Positions 23,840 through 34,706 of a stretch of DNA of 40,381 nt are shown here, in pieces. The stretch is from NCBI GenBank assembly GCA_945861875.1, contig CAMAWC010000031.1, forward strand, positions 1 to 40,381, written 5' to 3'. The notes beneath the pieces are model-generated. The model was not told the origin of the DNA, ran no database searches, and saw nothing but the letters and a program-made list of their open reading frames with translations. The translations under genes were made by a program, and so were the position numbers. The DNA is from Bordetella parapertussis (GTDB lineage: Bacteria > Pseudomonadota > Gammaproteobacteria > Burkholderiales > SG8-39). Numbering within the stretch: the first letter of the stretch is position 1; every line of letters starts with the position of its first letter.

Positions 23840-24916
23840 TCAGGCTTTTTTCGGTGCGAACTTGGCCGCGGCGCGCTGCATCTCAATGTAGATCTCGCGC
23901 GCGTTCTTGACGCCCTGGGCTTCGGTTTCGATCATCACCTTGTTGTAGGTCGGGATCAATGCGTCGGCCCAGCGTTTGCGCTCGGCCGGGCTGAGCGTGA
24001 TGATGGTGTTGTTGCGCGCGGTTGCGGCAGCCTTGCCGGCGGCGTCCCACTTGTCCCACCAGCCCTGCATGCGCGAGGCGAGGTATTCGCCGGAGACGTC
24101 GTCGATGATTTTTTTCACCTCTGCCGGCAGCGAGTTGTATTTTTTCTCGTTCATGCCGTACCAGAACGCGGCGGTATAAAAGCTCGCGACGGTATGGAAT
24201 TTGGTCACTTCGTCGATCTTGAATGCGCGCACCGGATCCCAGGGGAAGCAGGCGCCGTCAATCACGCCCTTCTGGATTTGCTCGTAGGCTGCGCCCGGCG
24301 GCATGCCCACCGGCACCGCGCCCAATTGCACCAGCATTGCCGATACCGTGGGGCTGGGCGTCCGCAGGCGCAGTCCGACCAGGTCCTCGAGTTTCTCGAC
24401 CTTCTTGTCGCGGGTATGGATGTGGCCGGCGTTGTGGGTCAAGAGGCACAGCACTTTGAGGCCCTTGTACTCTTCCTTGAGGTACTTGGGATAGACCGAC
24501 ATCAGCGTGCGCGTTCCCTGCTCGGCGGTCTCGATGAGGAAGGGCATTTCGACAATGATGCTGCGCGGCAGCCGGCCGCGCGGGTTACCCGACAGGCCGA
24601 AGGCGATGTCGACGATGCCGTTTTGCACCTGGTCGAGCTGGTTTTCCGCCTTGCCGAGCGGGCTCGCGCCGGCGAAAATCTTGCAGCTGACACGCCCGCC
24701 CGAGCGTTTTTCGACTTCCTTTGACCATGGTTCGATAAAGTCGGTCTGCAGGCCGTGCAGGGCCGGGACGTAGTGGCTGATTTTCAGTTCGATCGGCGCC
24801 TGGGCGCGCAGGATGGAGGGGAACCCGGTAATCGCGGCGGTGGTTGCTGCCGCGGCTCCGGCTTTGATAAATTTGCGGCGATTGATCGCCGTCGTGGTTT
24901 TCAGTTTGCTGGTCAT
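23840..24916 (-). CDS. dctP: TRAP transporter periplasmic substrate-binding protein
   Basis: 358 residues with a twin-arginine signal (NRRKFIKAGAAAATTAA), mature part from about APIELKISHYVPALHG. DctP-family motifs include FAGASPLGKAENQLDQVQNG, GLRLRTPSPTVSAML and the LGAVPVGMPPGAAYEQIQKG segment that lines the ligand pocket. It captures an organic anion for the DctQM permease; the ligand cannot be read from sequence. The gene has a strong AGGAGG (24926-24931) nine bases before ATG 24916 and a good promoter upstream. Confidence 0.92.
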   Translation of the reverse strand: MTSKLKTTTAINRRKFIKAGAAAATTAAITGFPSILRAQAPIELKISHYVPALHGLQTDFIEPWSKEVEKRSGGRVSCKIFAGASPLGKAENQLDQVQNGIVDIAFGLSGNPRGRLPRSIIVEMPFLIETAEQGTRTLMSVYPKYLKEEYKGLKVLCLLTHNAGHIHTRDKKVEKLEDLVGLRLRTPSPTVSAMLVQLGAVPVGMPPGAAYEQIQKGVIDGACFPWDPVRAFKIDEVTKFHTVASFYTAAFWYGMNEKKYNSLPAEVKKIIDDVSGEYLASRMQGWWDKWDAAGKAAATARNNTIITLSPAERKRWADALIPTYNKVMIETEAQGVKNAREIYIEMQRAAAKFAPKKA

Positions 24917-24950
24917 TTTGCGATTCCTCCTCAGGACAGGTTGTAGACGA

Positions 24951-24980
24951 AGTATATTAGAACCGCAGCGCGGCGGTAAA
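24951..24980 (-). promoter_or_regulatory. Predicted promoter of the dctPQM operon
   Basis: On the minus strand TTTACC (24975-24980) and TATACT (24951-24956) are 18 bases apart, four and five matches to the -35 and -10 consensus. They lie 34 bases ahead of the dctP start, with the AGGAGG ribosome site between. Confidence 0.5.
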
Positions 24981-25013
24981 TCGGCCGCCTCGGGAGCGCC
25001 TTGCCCAGCGGGC

Positions 25014-27030
25014 TTACTTCAGGATGCCGTGCAAGTCGCTGTAATCGTCGGTCCACAGCCGGATGTCGGGCTGGGTCTCCAGCGGCTTGGATTCGGCTTG
25101 CAAGGCTTCGTTGTCAAATGCGCTGTCAGCGGCCGCCAGCAGCAGCCAGTCCGAGCGGAAAACGCCGATGGCGTAGTCGTCCTGGGAATAGACCTGGCGC
25201 ACCTGCAGCGACAACTGCTGCGCCGCCTTGGCGACCACCGGTAACAGGTCAAGGTAGCGGTTGGACACGTGTATGGCGAGGATGCCGCCCGGCTTGAGGT
25301 GGCGCAGGTAGGCGCGGAACGCCTCGATGGTGAGCAGGTGCACCGGAATGGAGTCGCTGGAAAAGGCGTCAACCGCGAGCACATTGAATTGCTGCGGCGG
25401 TTCGCGTTCCAGCGTCAGGCGCGCATCACCGAGGACGACCTCGGTGGCGGCCTTGCTGTCGCCAAGAAAGCTGAACTGCTTGCGCGCGAGTTCCGCAACC
25501 TGCGGGTCAATTTCGTAAAAGCGCATGACATCGCCGGGGCGGCCGTAGCTTGCCAGCGTGCCGGCACCCAGCCCGACCACGCCGATGCGGCGTGCCGCCT
25601 CCGTCGACTTGATTGCCAGCGCCACGCCCGAGACCGGGCCGTAATAGGTGGTCGGCCATTCGCGTCGCGCCGGGTCAAGGAACTGGCTGCCGTGCTGGAT
25701 GGTGCCGTGCTTGAGTTCGCGTACCGCCTCATCGCCCGTGCCCGCGTCCCCCACCTTGAGCACGGCGTAGAAATTTCGCACTGCCGTGACGTTCTTGTCG
25801 GAAAGCGCGCCGTAATCCCATGCCAGGGTTCCCGCAATCGCGGTGACCAGCATCGCCATGCCGGCCTGCGCAGCCAGGGCGAAGCGCCGGTGCAGAATGC
25901 TGCGCCGGTCGCGATACAGCGCGGCAAACGCCAGTGCCGCCAGTGCGGTAAGGCTTATCGGCAGTTCGTACAGGTCGTTGAAGACGTGCGGGGCAAGTAC
26001 ACCGACAAACAGGCCGCCAAGCGCACCGCCAAAGGCAAGCTGCAGGTAGAACGCGGTGAGGTAGCGCGGGTGTGGTGTGGAACGGGCCAGTTCACCGTGG
26101 CAGACCATGCAGGCGCAAAACAGTGTCAGCGCATACAGCGGCAGCATGATGCTGATGGGTTGGTGCAGGTTGGCCGGGATGAGCGTGTAGCAGACACCGG
26201 CAAGCCCGGTGAAGAGTAGCGGGAAGTAGACGTCGCGCCGGTACCAGCGCGGCGCTTCAAAACTGACGATAAAGCTCAACAGGTAGAGTGACAGCGGCAG
26301 CACCCAGAGAAAGGGAATGGGCGCGATATTGAGCGAGAGGTGGCTGGTGAATGCGAGTAGCAGCGCCGAGGCGCAACAGGCCAGTCCCGCCCACCAGGCC
26401 TTGATGCCGATGCCGGGCGCGGTGCCGGCGGCGGCGCCTGGGGATGCCGCCGCAACATGCCCGCTTGATTTCCACGCAAGCGTGGCGCAAAGCAGCGCGA
26501 ATAATGCAAAGCCGGAGGACCAGGCAATGGTCTGCCAGTACGCCGAAAGCCAGGGCTCGACCAGCAGCGGGTAACTCAGCAAGGCCAGCAGGGAACCGAA
26601 ATTGGACAGTGCAAACAAGCGGTAGGGGTATGAACCGATATGCATGCGCGCATACCAGGCCTGCACCAGCGGCCCTGTGGTCGAGAGCACGAAATACGGC
26701 AGACCGACCGTCGTGGCGAGCAGCCCGAGAATTCGCCAGGTCGGATCACCGCCGCTTACGGGTTTCCATGAGACTTCCGGCACGATGGGCAGGGTGGCAG
26801 ACGGCGAGCAGCACGCAGTGGACGAGGCGCTGGTGCGAGGCCTTGCGTATGCTCATCAGCGCATGCGAATAAACATAACCGCCGAGCAGCAAGACCTGGA
26901 AAAACAGCATGCATGTCGTCCACACCGCCGCCGACCCGCCAAACCAGGGCAGGATCAGCTTGGCGATCAGCGGCTGCACCTGAAAGAGCAAAAAGGCGCT
27001 GAGAAAAATGGTGGAGGCGTAAAGGATCAT
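25014..27030 (-). pseudogene. Fused membrane / spermidine-synthase-like protein, frameshifted
   Basis: Two minus-strand frames join into one protein. The first starts at ATG 27030 (MILYASTIFLSAFLLFQVQP) and carries two membrane segments to near 26800. The second continues with LPIVPEVSWKPVSGGDPTW and runs to 25014. One extra base near 26799 explains the shift. The full protein (~670 residues) has about ten membrane segments, then a spermidine-synthase-like Rossmann domain (VVGLGAGTLASYG, FYEIDPQVAELA, VDAFSSDSIPVHLLT). This fused family is common in proteobacteria; most members lack proven spermidine-synthase activity. It lies 58 bases downstream of an SDR gene. Either the gene is newly inactivated or the base is a sequencing error. 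Confidence 0.8.
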
Positions 27031-27088
27031 GGCTTGTTCACGGCCCCGGAGAGGCGCCGGGGCGTCATTCAAGTGGAGCTGGGATTAT

Positions 27089-27868
27089 TCAGAATGTGCC
27101 GGGGAAAGCGCCGCCGTCGAGCAGCATGTTCTGCCCGGTGATGTAGCCCGCCTGCGCGCTGCACAAATAGGCGCAGGCATCGCCGAATTCGGCCGGGTCA
27201 CCGAAGCGGCCGGACGGGTTGGCCTTGCTGCGCTCCTCGCGCAATTGCGCGACGGTTTTCCCGGTATCGCGCGATTGCACTGCGAACACCGATTGCAGGC
27301 GGTCGGTTTCGAACGGACCGGGCAGCAGGTTGTTGATGGTGACATTGTGGCGCACCGTCTGGCGGGCGAGGCCGGCGACAAACCCGGTCAGCCCGGTGCG
27401 CGCGCCATTGGACAGGCCGAGCGCATCGATCGGCGCCTTTACCGCACCGGATGTGATATTGACGATGCGGCCGAAGCGCCGCGCAATCATGGCATCGACC
27501 GTCGCCTTGATCAGCTCGATGGGCGTGAGCATGTTGGCATCGAGCGCCTTGATCCAGTCATCGCGCGTCCAGTTGCGAAAATCTCCCGGCGGCGGTCCGC
27601 CGGCATTGGTGACGAGGATATCCGGGTTCGGGCAGGCCGCCAGCGCGGCGCTGCGTCCGGCGACGGTGGTAATGTCGGCGGCGACAGCGATCACGCGCGT
27701 TCCGCTCGCGGCGCCGATCTCATCGGCGGTTTTTTCCAGCGCCTCGCGGTTGCGCGCGACTATGGTGACCAGCGCGCCCTCGCGCGCAAGGGAGAGGGCG
27801 CAGGCGCGGCCGAGTCCCTTGCTTGCGGCGCATACCAGCGCGTTCCTGCCCTTGATGCCCAGATCCAT
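27089..27868 (-). CDS. SDR family protein with a non-canonical active site
   Basis: 259 residues, resembling FabG-like SDRs annotated as 3-oxoacyl-ACP reductases. The cofactor loop is CAASKGLGRACAL, TNAGG is present, and the catalytic Ser is S140 (NITSGAVK). At the positions of the usual Tyr and Lys (13 and 17 residues after the Ser) stand S153 and R157 (LSNGARTGL). So the normal acid-base pair is missing, as in a recognised divergent SDR subgroup; whether it is still a reductase is uncertain. ATG 27868 has an AGGA upstream. It lies between the EamA permease (gap 55) and the spermidine-synthase-like gene. Confidence 0.82.
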   Translation of the reverse strand: MDLGIKGRNALVCAASKGLGRACALSLAREGALVTIVARNREALEKTADEIGAASGTRVIAVAADITTVAGRSAALAACPNPDILVTNAGGPPPGDFRNWTRDDWIKALDANMLTPIELIKATVDAMIARRFGRIVNITSGAVKAPIDALGLSNGARTGLTGFVAGLARQTVRHNVTINNLLPGPFETDRLQSVFAVQSRDTGKTVAQLREERSKANPSGRFGDPAEFGDACAYLCSAQAGYITGQNMLLDGGAFPGTF

Positions 27869-27923
27869 TGCGTATTCCTGAAGGTTAAATGCCCGGTTCC
27901 ATGCGTAACTGGCTGCGATGTCC

Positions 27924-28823
27924 CTAGCGCTTGGACTGCAAGGTTACCAGCAGCACCCCCGCCAGCACCAGTGCCGCGCCGAAAATCTGCGCGCTGTTGA
28001 GCGCTTCGCCCAGTACCGCCCAGTCCGCGGCCATGGTGGTCAGCGGGCCGATCGCACCTATCACCGCAAAACGCGTGGCGCCCACGCGTTTTAACGCCTC
28101 GCCGATCATGAATACCGGCAGCACCGTGTTGAACAGCGCGAGCACGATGACCCAGCCATAGGCCGCAGGCGGCAGCACCAGCGCATCGAGCGGGCGCAAG
28201 GCAAGAAACTGCGCGATGCCGGCGATGCTCGACACCGTCATTGCGTAGGCGGTGAAGCGGATGGAACCGATGCGCTTGATCACCTCGGTCCCGGCTACAA
28301 GGTAAATGGCGTAGGTGAAAGCGCTGCCAAATACCAGCGTGGCGCCAAGCGCGAGGTTGGATCCGCCGATTTTTCCGGCCGAGAGAAACACCAGCGCGAT
28401 GCCGGCGTAGGACAGCGCGATGGCCGCGATATCGGCGCCGCGCGCCCGCGCCTTGAGAAACATCACCGACAGCAGCAGCACCAGTGTCGGGTAGAGATAA
28501 AGGGTCAGGCGCTCGAGCGTGGCCGAGATGTAGAGCAAACCAAGGAAATCGAGAAAACTGGAAAGGTAATAGCCGAGCAGTCCGAGCAGGACGATCAGGC
28601 TGATGTCGCGCCGCGACAGCGGCGCCGACCTCGCGCTGTGTCCCGACCAGGCCGCGGCAGCAAGGAAAAACGGCACGGAAAACAGCATGCGCAGCGCGAG
28701 CAGGGTCACCGCGTCGGCGCGATAGGCGTAGATCAGCTTGGTGGTGACACCCTTGAGCGAAAACAGCGCCGCGCCGATGAAGGCGAGGGCGATGCCGATG
28801 ACGCGGTAGGAGACCTGGTTCAA
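27924..28823 (-). CDS. EamA/DMT family permease
   Basis: 299 residues from TTG 28823; upstream in-frame codons lie inside the DUF853 gene and are unlikely, although the true start is not certain. About ten hydrophobic segments in two halves, the layout of drug/metabolite transporters: FIGAALFSLKGVTTKLIY, LLGLLGYYLSSFLDFLGL, YPTLVLLLSVMF, and in the second half YAIYLVAGTEV and FAVIGAIGPLTTMAADW. It probably exports a small metabolite. It begins 19 bases after the stop of the DUF853 gene, so both are likely in one transcript. Confidence 0.87.
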   Translation of the reverse strand: MNQVSYRVIGIALAFIGAALFSLKGVTTKLIYAYRADAVTLLALRMLFSVPFFLAAAAWSGHSARSAPLSRRDISLIVLLGLLGYYLSSFLDFLGLLYISATLERLTLYLYPTLVLLLSVMFLKARARGADIAAIALSYAGIALVFLSAGKIGGSNLALGATLVFGSAFTYAIYLVAGTEVIKRIGSIRFTAYAMTVSSIAGIAQFLALRPLDALVLPPAAYGWVIVLALFNTVLPVFMIGEALKRVGATRFAVIGAIGPLTTMAADWAVLGEALNSAQIFGAALVLAGVLLVTLQSKR

Positions 28824-28842
28824 CGCACGGCCGGGCTGTGCC

Positions 28843-30372
28843 TCACCGGCGCTTGCCGCCGCCGAGGATGGAACCGAGAACGCCGCGGATGATTTCGCGG
28901 CCGACCTGGGAGCCCACGGCGCGCGCCGCGCTTTTTGCCGCCGATTCGAGCAGTCCGTCGTGATGCGCGCCGCGCGGCCCGGTGCTACCGCCGAGCAGGT
29001 CGCCCAGTGCGCCGAAAAGGCCGCCACCGGCCTGCGCCGGTGGCGCTCCTACCTGGCCCGGGGTCGTGGCCGCGGGGGATTCGCCCTGGCGCGCGTTGGT
29101 TTTCGCGGTGAGCTTTTCGTAGGCCGACTCGCGGTCAATTATTTTCTCGTAGTGGCCGTAAATCAGCGATGACTTGATCAAGCCGTCGCGCTCGGCGTCG
29201 CTGGCCGGACCGATGCGCGAACCCGGCGGCAAGACAAAAGCGCGCTCGACTATGGTCGGCCGGCCTTTTTCATCGAGCAGGGAAACCAGCGCCTCGCCCA
29301 CCGACAGCTCGGTGATGGCGGTTTCAACATTGAGTTTGGGGTTGGCGCGCATGGTCTCGGCGGCCGATTTCACCGCCTTCTGGTCGCGCGGGGTGAAGGC
29401 GCGCAGCGCGTGCTGCACACGGTTGCCCAACTGGCCGAGCACGGTGTCGGGAATGTCGAGCGGGTTTTGCGTGACAAAGTACACGCCGACGCCCTTGGAA
29501 CGGATCAGCCGCACCACCTGCTCGATCTTGTCGAGCAGGTTCTTCGGCGCATCGTTGAACAACAGGTGCGCCTCGTCGAAAAAGAACACCAGCTTGGGTT
29601 TGTCCACGTCACCCACCTCGGGCAGGTGCTCGAACAGTTCCGACAGCATCCACAGCAGGAAAGTGGAGTACAGCTTGGGCGAATTCATCAGCTTTTCCGC
29701 GGCGAGGATGTTAATCACGCCGGCGCCCTTGCTGTCGGTCTGCATCAGGTCGGCGATGTCGAGCGACGGCTCGCCCAGCAGTTTGTCGCCGCCCTGCTGC
29801 TCGATCTCGAGCAGCCCGCGCTGGATGGCGCCGACGGAAGCGGCGGAAATGTTGCCGTAGGCGGTGGTGAAGTCCTTGGCGTTCTCGCCCACGTTCTGCA
29901 GCATGGCGCGCAGGTCTTTCATGTCCAGCAGCAACAGGCCCTTGTCGTCGGCGATCTTGAACACCAGGCTGAGAACACCTTGCTGCGTGTCATTGAGGTT
30001 GAGCACGCGCCCGAGCAGCAGCGGCCCCATGCCCGAAACGGTGGCGCGCACCGGATGGCCTTTTTGCCCGAACACATCCCAGAACACCGTCGGACAGGCG
30101 GAGAATTTGAGCTCGTCCAGCCCGAGCGCTGCAACGCGCTCCTTCAGTTTGGGCGACATGGTTCCTGCTTGGGAGATGCCCGACAGGTCGCCCTTTACAT
30201 CGGCCATGAACACCGGCACGCCGATGGCGGAAAAACCCTGCGCCAGCGTCTGCAGCGTCACCGTTTTGCCGGTGCCGGTGGCGCCGGCGATAAGGCCGTG
30301 GCGGTTGGCAAGCGCGGGCAGCAGCACCAGTTCGGTGGCACCGGCCCTGGCAACCGGTATGGGCGAAATCAT
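28843..30372 (-). CDS. DUF853 / HerA-like ATPase (YjgR family)
   Basis: 509 residues. Walker A is [12 protein letters not shown] near the N-terminus, followed by [13 protein letters not shown]. Walker B is [12 protein letters not shown], and [20 protein letters not shown] follows, all hallmarks of DUF853, a family of HerA-like ATPases related to FtsK-type pumps. The C-terminus carries a Gly-rich low-complexity stretch ([17 protein letters not shown]) and ends [10 protein letters not shown]. The cellular role is not established. It is divergent from yebC with a 100-base gap and heads the minus-strand run that includes the EamA gene. Confidence 0.88.
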   Translation of the reverse strand: MISPIPVARAGATELVLLPALANRHGLIAGATGTGKTVTLQTLAQGFSAIGVPVFMADVKGDLSGISQAGTMSPKLKERVAALGLDELKFSACPTVFWDVFGQKGHPVRATVSGMGPLLLGRVLNLNDTQQGVLSLVFKIADDKGLLLLDMKDLRAMLQNVGENAKDFTTAYGNISAASVGAIQRGLLEIEQQGGDKLLGEPSLDIADLMQTDSKGAGVINILAAEKLMNSPKLYSTFLLWMLSELFEHLPEVGDVDKPKLVFFFDEAHLLFNDAPKNLLDKIEQVVRLIRSKGVGVYFVTQNPLDIPDTVLGQLGNRVQHALRAFTPRDQKAVKSAAETMRANPKLNVETAITELSVGEALVSLLDEKGRPTIVERAFVLPPGSRIGPASDAERDGLIKSSLIYGHYEKIIDRESAYEKLTAKTNARQGESPAATTPGQVGAPPAQAGGGLFGALGDLLGGSTGPRGAHHDGLLESAAKSAARAVGSQVGREIIRGVLGSILGGGKRR

Positions 30373-30472
30373 GGGGGCAATCCTCGTATTGAATGAAGCG
30401 TGATTGAAGTTGTGCGGTCGCGTGACGCGCGATGGTAAAATTATAAGCTTTCCAAACCGTTACAGAGGCGTT

Positions 30473-31198
30473 ATGGCCGGGCACAGCAAGTGGGCGAATA
30501 TCAAGCACAAGAAGGCCGTCACCGATGCCAAGCGCGGCAAGGCCTTTACCCGGCTGATCAAGGAGGTCACCGTCGCGGCGCGCATGGGCGGCGGCGACCC
30601 GGCGATGAATCCGCGCCTGCGCCTGGCCATGGAAAAGGCGCGCGATGTCAACATGCCCAAGGACAACATCGAAAACGCCATCAAGCGCGGCACCGGCGCC
30701 CTTGAGGGCGTCAATTACGAGGAAGTGCGCTACGAGGGCTATGGCATAGGCGGCGCGGCGGTGATGGTCGAATGCCTAACCGACAACCGCGTGCGCACGG
30801 TGGCCGAGGTGCGCCACGCCTTTGCCAAGAACGGCGGCAACATGGGCACCGACGGTTCGGTAAGTTTCCTCTTCAAGCATTGCGGGCTGTTCCTGTTCGC
30901 GCCGGGCACCTCCGAGGACAAGGTGATGGAGGCGGCGCTTGACGCCGGCGCCGAGGACGTGGTGGCCCACGAGGACGGCTCGATCGAGGTGATCTGCCCG
31001 CCGCACGATTTTGTCGCCGTCCGCGATGCCCTCATAAAAGCCGGACTCAAGCCCGAGCACGGCGAGGTGACGATGAAGGCTTCGGCCGAAACGCAGTTCT
31101 CCGGCGAGGATGGCGTGACCATGCAAAAGCTGCTCGATGCTCTAGAGGGGCTGGATGATGTACAGGATGTCTACACCACGGCGGTAATCAACGACTGA
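30473..31198 (+). CDS. yebC: YebC/PmpR family protein
   Basis: 241 residues from ATG 30473 ([14 protein letters not shown], the family's near-invariant start); the longer frame at 30404 is not used. Other hallmarks: [56 protein letters not shown] and [15 protein letters not shown]. YebC proteins have been described as transcription regulators and, more recently, as factors that help ribosomes through difficult stretches. As in many proteobacteria it lies just upstream of ruvC (gap 41 bases). An AT-rich TAAAATTATAA stretch about 35 bases upstream may hold its -10 box. Confidence 0.95.
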   Translation: MAGHSKWANIKHKKAVTDAKRGKAFTRLIKEVTVAARMGGGDPAMNPRLRLAMEKARDVNMPKDNIENAIKRGTGALEGVNYEEVRYEGYGIGGAAVMVECLTDNRVRTVAEVRHAFAKNGGNMGTDGSVSFLFKHCGLFLFAPGTSEDKVMEAALDAGAEDVVAHEDGSIEVICPPHDFVAVRDALIKAGLKPEHGEVTMKASAETQFSGEDGVTMQKLLDALEGLDDVQDVYTTAVIND

Positions 31199-31221
31199 CC
31201 GGCGGTGCGCGATGCGGGCCC

Positions 31222-31239
31222 GCGGCTATAATCGGCCGC
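31222..31239 (+). promoter_or_regulatory. Probable ruvC -10 box inside a small inverted repeat
   Basis: A perfect TATAAT (31227-31232) lies eight bases before the ruvC ATG, so transcription would start at or next to the start codon (leaderless or nearly so). GCGGC (31222-31226) and GCCGC (31235-31239) form a five-base inverted repeat around it. No good -35 box is visible. Confidence 0.45.
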
Positions 31240-31785
31240 ATGGCCACCCCACCGCCCTCCAGCCCGCTGACCATATTGGGCATAGACCCGGGCCTGCGCA
31301 TCACCGGGTTTGGCGTGGTGGAAAAAACCGGCAGCAAGCTGCGCTATGTCACCAGCGGCTGCATCAAGTCGCCCGATGGCGAACTGTCGGCGCGGCTCAA
31401 GGTGCTGCTGGAGGGCCTGCGCGAAGTAATCGCGACGCACCAGCCGCACCAGGTTGTGGTGGAAAAGGTTTTCGTCAACGTCAATCCGCAGTCCACCCTG
31501 CTGTTGGGGCAGGCACGTGGCACCGCCATTTGCGCCGCGGTGCTGGCAAACCTGCCGGTGTCCGAGTACACCGCGCTGCAGGTCAAGCAGGCGGTGGTGG
31601 GCAACGGTCACGCAAAGAAGGAACAGGTGCAGGAAATGGTCAAACGCTTGCTCAAGCTCTCGGGCTATCCCAGTCCAGACGCGGCCGATGCGCTCGCCTG
31701 TGCCATTTGCCACGCCCACGGCGGCCTCGGCATGGGCGGGCTTTCCACCAAGGGATTGCGCATGAAAAACGGGCGGCTCGCATGA
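31240..31785 (+). CDS. ruvC: Holliday junction resolvase RuvC
   Basis: 181 residues. The four catalytic acidic residues match E. coli D7, E66, D138, D141: D16 (GIDPGLR), E75 (VVEKVFV), D147 and D150 (PDAADAL). It cuts four-way DNA junctions symmetrically during recombination repair, together with RuvAB. The stop overlaps the ruvA start (ATGA, 31782-31785), so the two are translationally coupled. The N-terminus is a few residues longer than E. coli's ([10 protein letters not shown]). Confidence 0.97.
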   Translation: MATPPPSSPLTILGIDPGLRITGFGVVEKTGSKLRYVTSGCIKSPDGELSARLKVLLEGLREVIATHQPHQVVVEKVFVNVNPQSTLLLGQARGTAICAAVLANLPVSEYTALQVKQAVVGNGHAKKEQVQEMVKRLLKLSGYPSPDAADALACAICHAHGGLGMGGLSTKGLRMKNGRLA

Positions 31786-32363
31786 TCGGGCGTATCAGCG
31801 GCATCCTGCTGGAAAAAAATCCGCCGCAGATCCTGGTCGAGACCGCCGGCATCGGCTACGACGTCGAGGTGCCGATGAGCACGTTTTACAACCTGCCGGC
31901 CACCGGCGAAAAAGTGGTGTTGTTCACCCACCTCGTGGTGCGCGAGGACGCCCATCTCTTGTACGGATTTGGCAGCGAGTCCGAGCGCAAGGCGTTTCGC
32001 ATGATCCTCAAGATCAGCGGCATCGGCGCGCGCACCGCCTTGTCGCTGCTCTCGGGCCTGTCGGTGGGCGAGCTGGTGCAGGCGGTGGCGGCACAGGAAA
32101 GCGGGCGCCTTACCAAAATCCCCGGCATCGGCAAGAAAACCGCCGAACGGTTGTTGCTCGAACTCAAGGACAAGTTCGGCGCCGACCTGGTCGGCGGTGT
32201 CGCGGTCAGCCGGCCCGCCGCCGCTGCGAGCGATGTGCTGAACGCCCTGGTCGCGTTGGGCTACAGCGACAAGGAGGCGCAGCTTGCGGTCAAGCACCTG
32301 CCCGAGGGCCTGTCGGTTTCCGACGGCATACGCCAGGCGCTCAGGTCGCTGGCAAAGTCGTGA
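31782..32363 (+). CDS. ruvA: Holliday junction DNA helicase subunit RuvA
   Basis: 193 residues from ATG 31782, the family's typical [12 protein letters not shown] start. Domain I (OB fold, residues 1-64), domain II with two helix-hairpin-helix motifs ([15 protein letters not shown] and [16 protein letters not shown]), and the C-terminal domain III ([19 protein letters not shown]) that contacts RuvB are all present. It binds the junction as a tetramer and loads the RuvB motors. Confidence 0.97.
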   Translation: MIGRISGILLEKNPPQILVETAGIGYDVEVPMSTFYNLPATGEKVVLFTHLVVREDAHLLYGFGSESERKAFRMILKISGIGARTALSLLSGLSVGELVQAVAAQESGRLTKIPGIGKKTAERLLLELKDKFGADLVGGVAVSRPAAAASDVLNALVALGYSDKEAQLAVKHLPEGLSVSDGIRQALRSLAKS

Positions 32364-32393
32364 CGGTGGCCGTGCGATTCACCGTGCGATCGC

Positions 32394-32424
32394 CTGGAAA
32401 CCCTTATCCGGCGCGGCTTTCCAG
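32394..32424. repeat. 7-bp inverted repeat between ruvA and ruvB
   Basis: CTGGAAA (32394-32400) and TTTCCAG (32418-32424) flank a 17-base loop in the 124-base ruvA-ruvB gap. It does not fit the standard LexA box (CTG-N10-CAG). It could be an operator or an RNA stem; the direct repeat CCGTGCGAT lies just before it. Confidence 0.35.
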
Positions 32425-32487
32425 CCATCACGCTTTGAAATTTCGTCTTGGTTGGCGGGTCTTGTGTTGGCGCGGGTAAGATAGCGC

Positions 32488-33523
<1,036 letters not shown>

Positions 33524-33537
<14 letters not shown>

Positions 33538-34009
33538 ACGAAAACCCGGATCAAAACCCGGACGAAAACCCGGCGCCAGGCCTTTTGCGTGGCGTACCCG
33601 CGTGTATTACCAGCACACCGACGCCGGCGGCATTGTCTTTCACGCCAATTACCTCAATTTCATGGAATGCGCGCGCACCGAGCTGTTGCAGTCGCTGGGT
33701 TTTGACCTTGGTGAAATGGCGCGGCGCGACCGGGTGTTGTTTGTGGTGCATCGCGCCGCGGTGACGTATCATTTGCCGGCATTGCTCAACGACATGCTGT
33801 CGGTGTCGGCCGAGGTCGGCAGGGTGGGCAGGGCGCGGCTGGAATTTGCGCAGCAGGTCAGGCGCGGCGAACAACTGCTGGCCGAGGGCGAGCTGACGCT
33901 CGCCTGCGTCAACGCCGACAGCCTCAAGCCGGTCGGCGTGCCGGCGGCGCTGCGGCATCGGTTTGAAGAAAACACGTTTGCAGCAAAAACGGTTGAAGGG
34001 AACGCATGA
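33524..34009 (+). CDS. ybgC: Tol-Pal associated acyl-CoA thioesterase YbgC
   Basis: 161 residues from TTG 33524, or 164 from GTG 33515; both overlap the end of ruvB, and neither has a clear ribosome site. Hot-dog fold thioesterase: [21 protein letters not shown] holds the catalytic Asp (HTDAGG) and is the family signature, followed by [13 protein letters not shown]. It hydrolyses acyl-CoA or acyl-ACP and is the usual first gene of the tol-pal cluster. The N-terminus contains KPG repeats produced by a 12-bp tandem repeat at 33539-33574. The stop overlaps the tolQ start (ATGA). Confidence 0.9.
33539..33574 (+). repeat. 12-bp tandem repeat, three copies, at the ruvB/ybgC junction
   Basis: CGAAAACCCGGA, TCAAAACCCGGA and CGAAAACCCGGC follow one another directly. 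They begin two bases after the ruvB stop and encode KPG repeats in the ybgC N-terminus. Such runs can change copy number by slippage. Confidence 0.75.
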
Positions 34010-34695
34010 ACGTTACACAGGATATGTCGATTCTCACGCTGATCTGGAACGCCAGCGTGGTGGTGAAATTTGTCATGGCCCTGCTGCTGGCGGTGTCCTT
34101 CCTGTCGTGGTATTACATTTTTCGCAAGCACTTTGCCATTCGCGCGGCGCGCGCCGCGACCGAACAGTTCGAGCGCGACTTCTGGGGCGGCTCCGACCTC
34201 AACGCGCTCTACCAGAGCGCGGTCAACCACCGTCACAGCACCGGCAGCCTGGAGCGCATTTTTGAGGCCGGCTTTCGCGAATACCTCAAACTCAAGGGCC
34301 AGGGCACCGCCGATGCGGGCCTGGTGGTCGATGGCGCGCGCCGCGCCATGCGTGCCACCTACCAGCGCGAAATGGATAACCTCGAGTCGCACCTGTCCTT
34401 TCTCGCCTCAACCGGTTCGGTCAGCCCTTATGTCGGACTGCTCGGCACGGTCTGGGGCATCATGCACGCCTTTCGTGGCCTCGCCAATGTCGGCCAGGCC
34501 ACGCTCTCGGCGGTGGCACCGGGCATCGCCGAGGCCTTGATCGCCACCGCGATCGGCCTTTTCGCCGCCATTCCCGCGGTCGTCGCCTACAACCGTTACT
34601 CGCATGACATTGACCGGCTCGCCATACGTTTCGAGAGTTTTACCGAGGAGTTCTCCAACATCCTGCAACGCCAGGCGCAGCCGAAGAAAGCCTAA
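34006..34695 (+). CDS. tolQ: Tol-Pal proton channel subunit TolQ
   Basis: 229 residues, the family's usual length. Three membrane segments: [18 protein letters not shown] near the N-terminus, then [19 protein letters not shown] and [30 protein letters not shown] and the [11 protein letters not shown] block are MotA/ExbB/TolQ signatures. With TolR it forms the inner-membrane motor that uses the proton gradient to energise TolA. Overlaps ybgC by four bases; tolR starts 11 bases after its stop. Confidence 0.96.
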   Translation: MNVTQDMSILTLIWNASVVVKFVMALLLAVSFLSWYYIFRKHFAIRAARAATEQFERDFWGGSDLNALYQSAVNHRHSTGSLERIFEAGFREYLKLKGQGTADAGLVVDGARRAMRATYQREMDNLESHLSFLASTGSVSPYVGLLGTVWGIMHAFRGLANVGQATLSAVAPGIAEALIATAIGLFAAIPAVVAYNRYSHDIDRLAIRFESFTEEFSNILQRQAQPKKA

Positions 34696-34706
34696 GCGGA
34701 GCCGCC

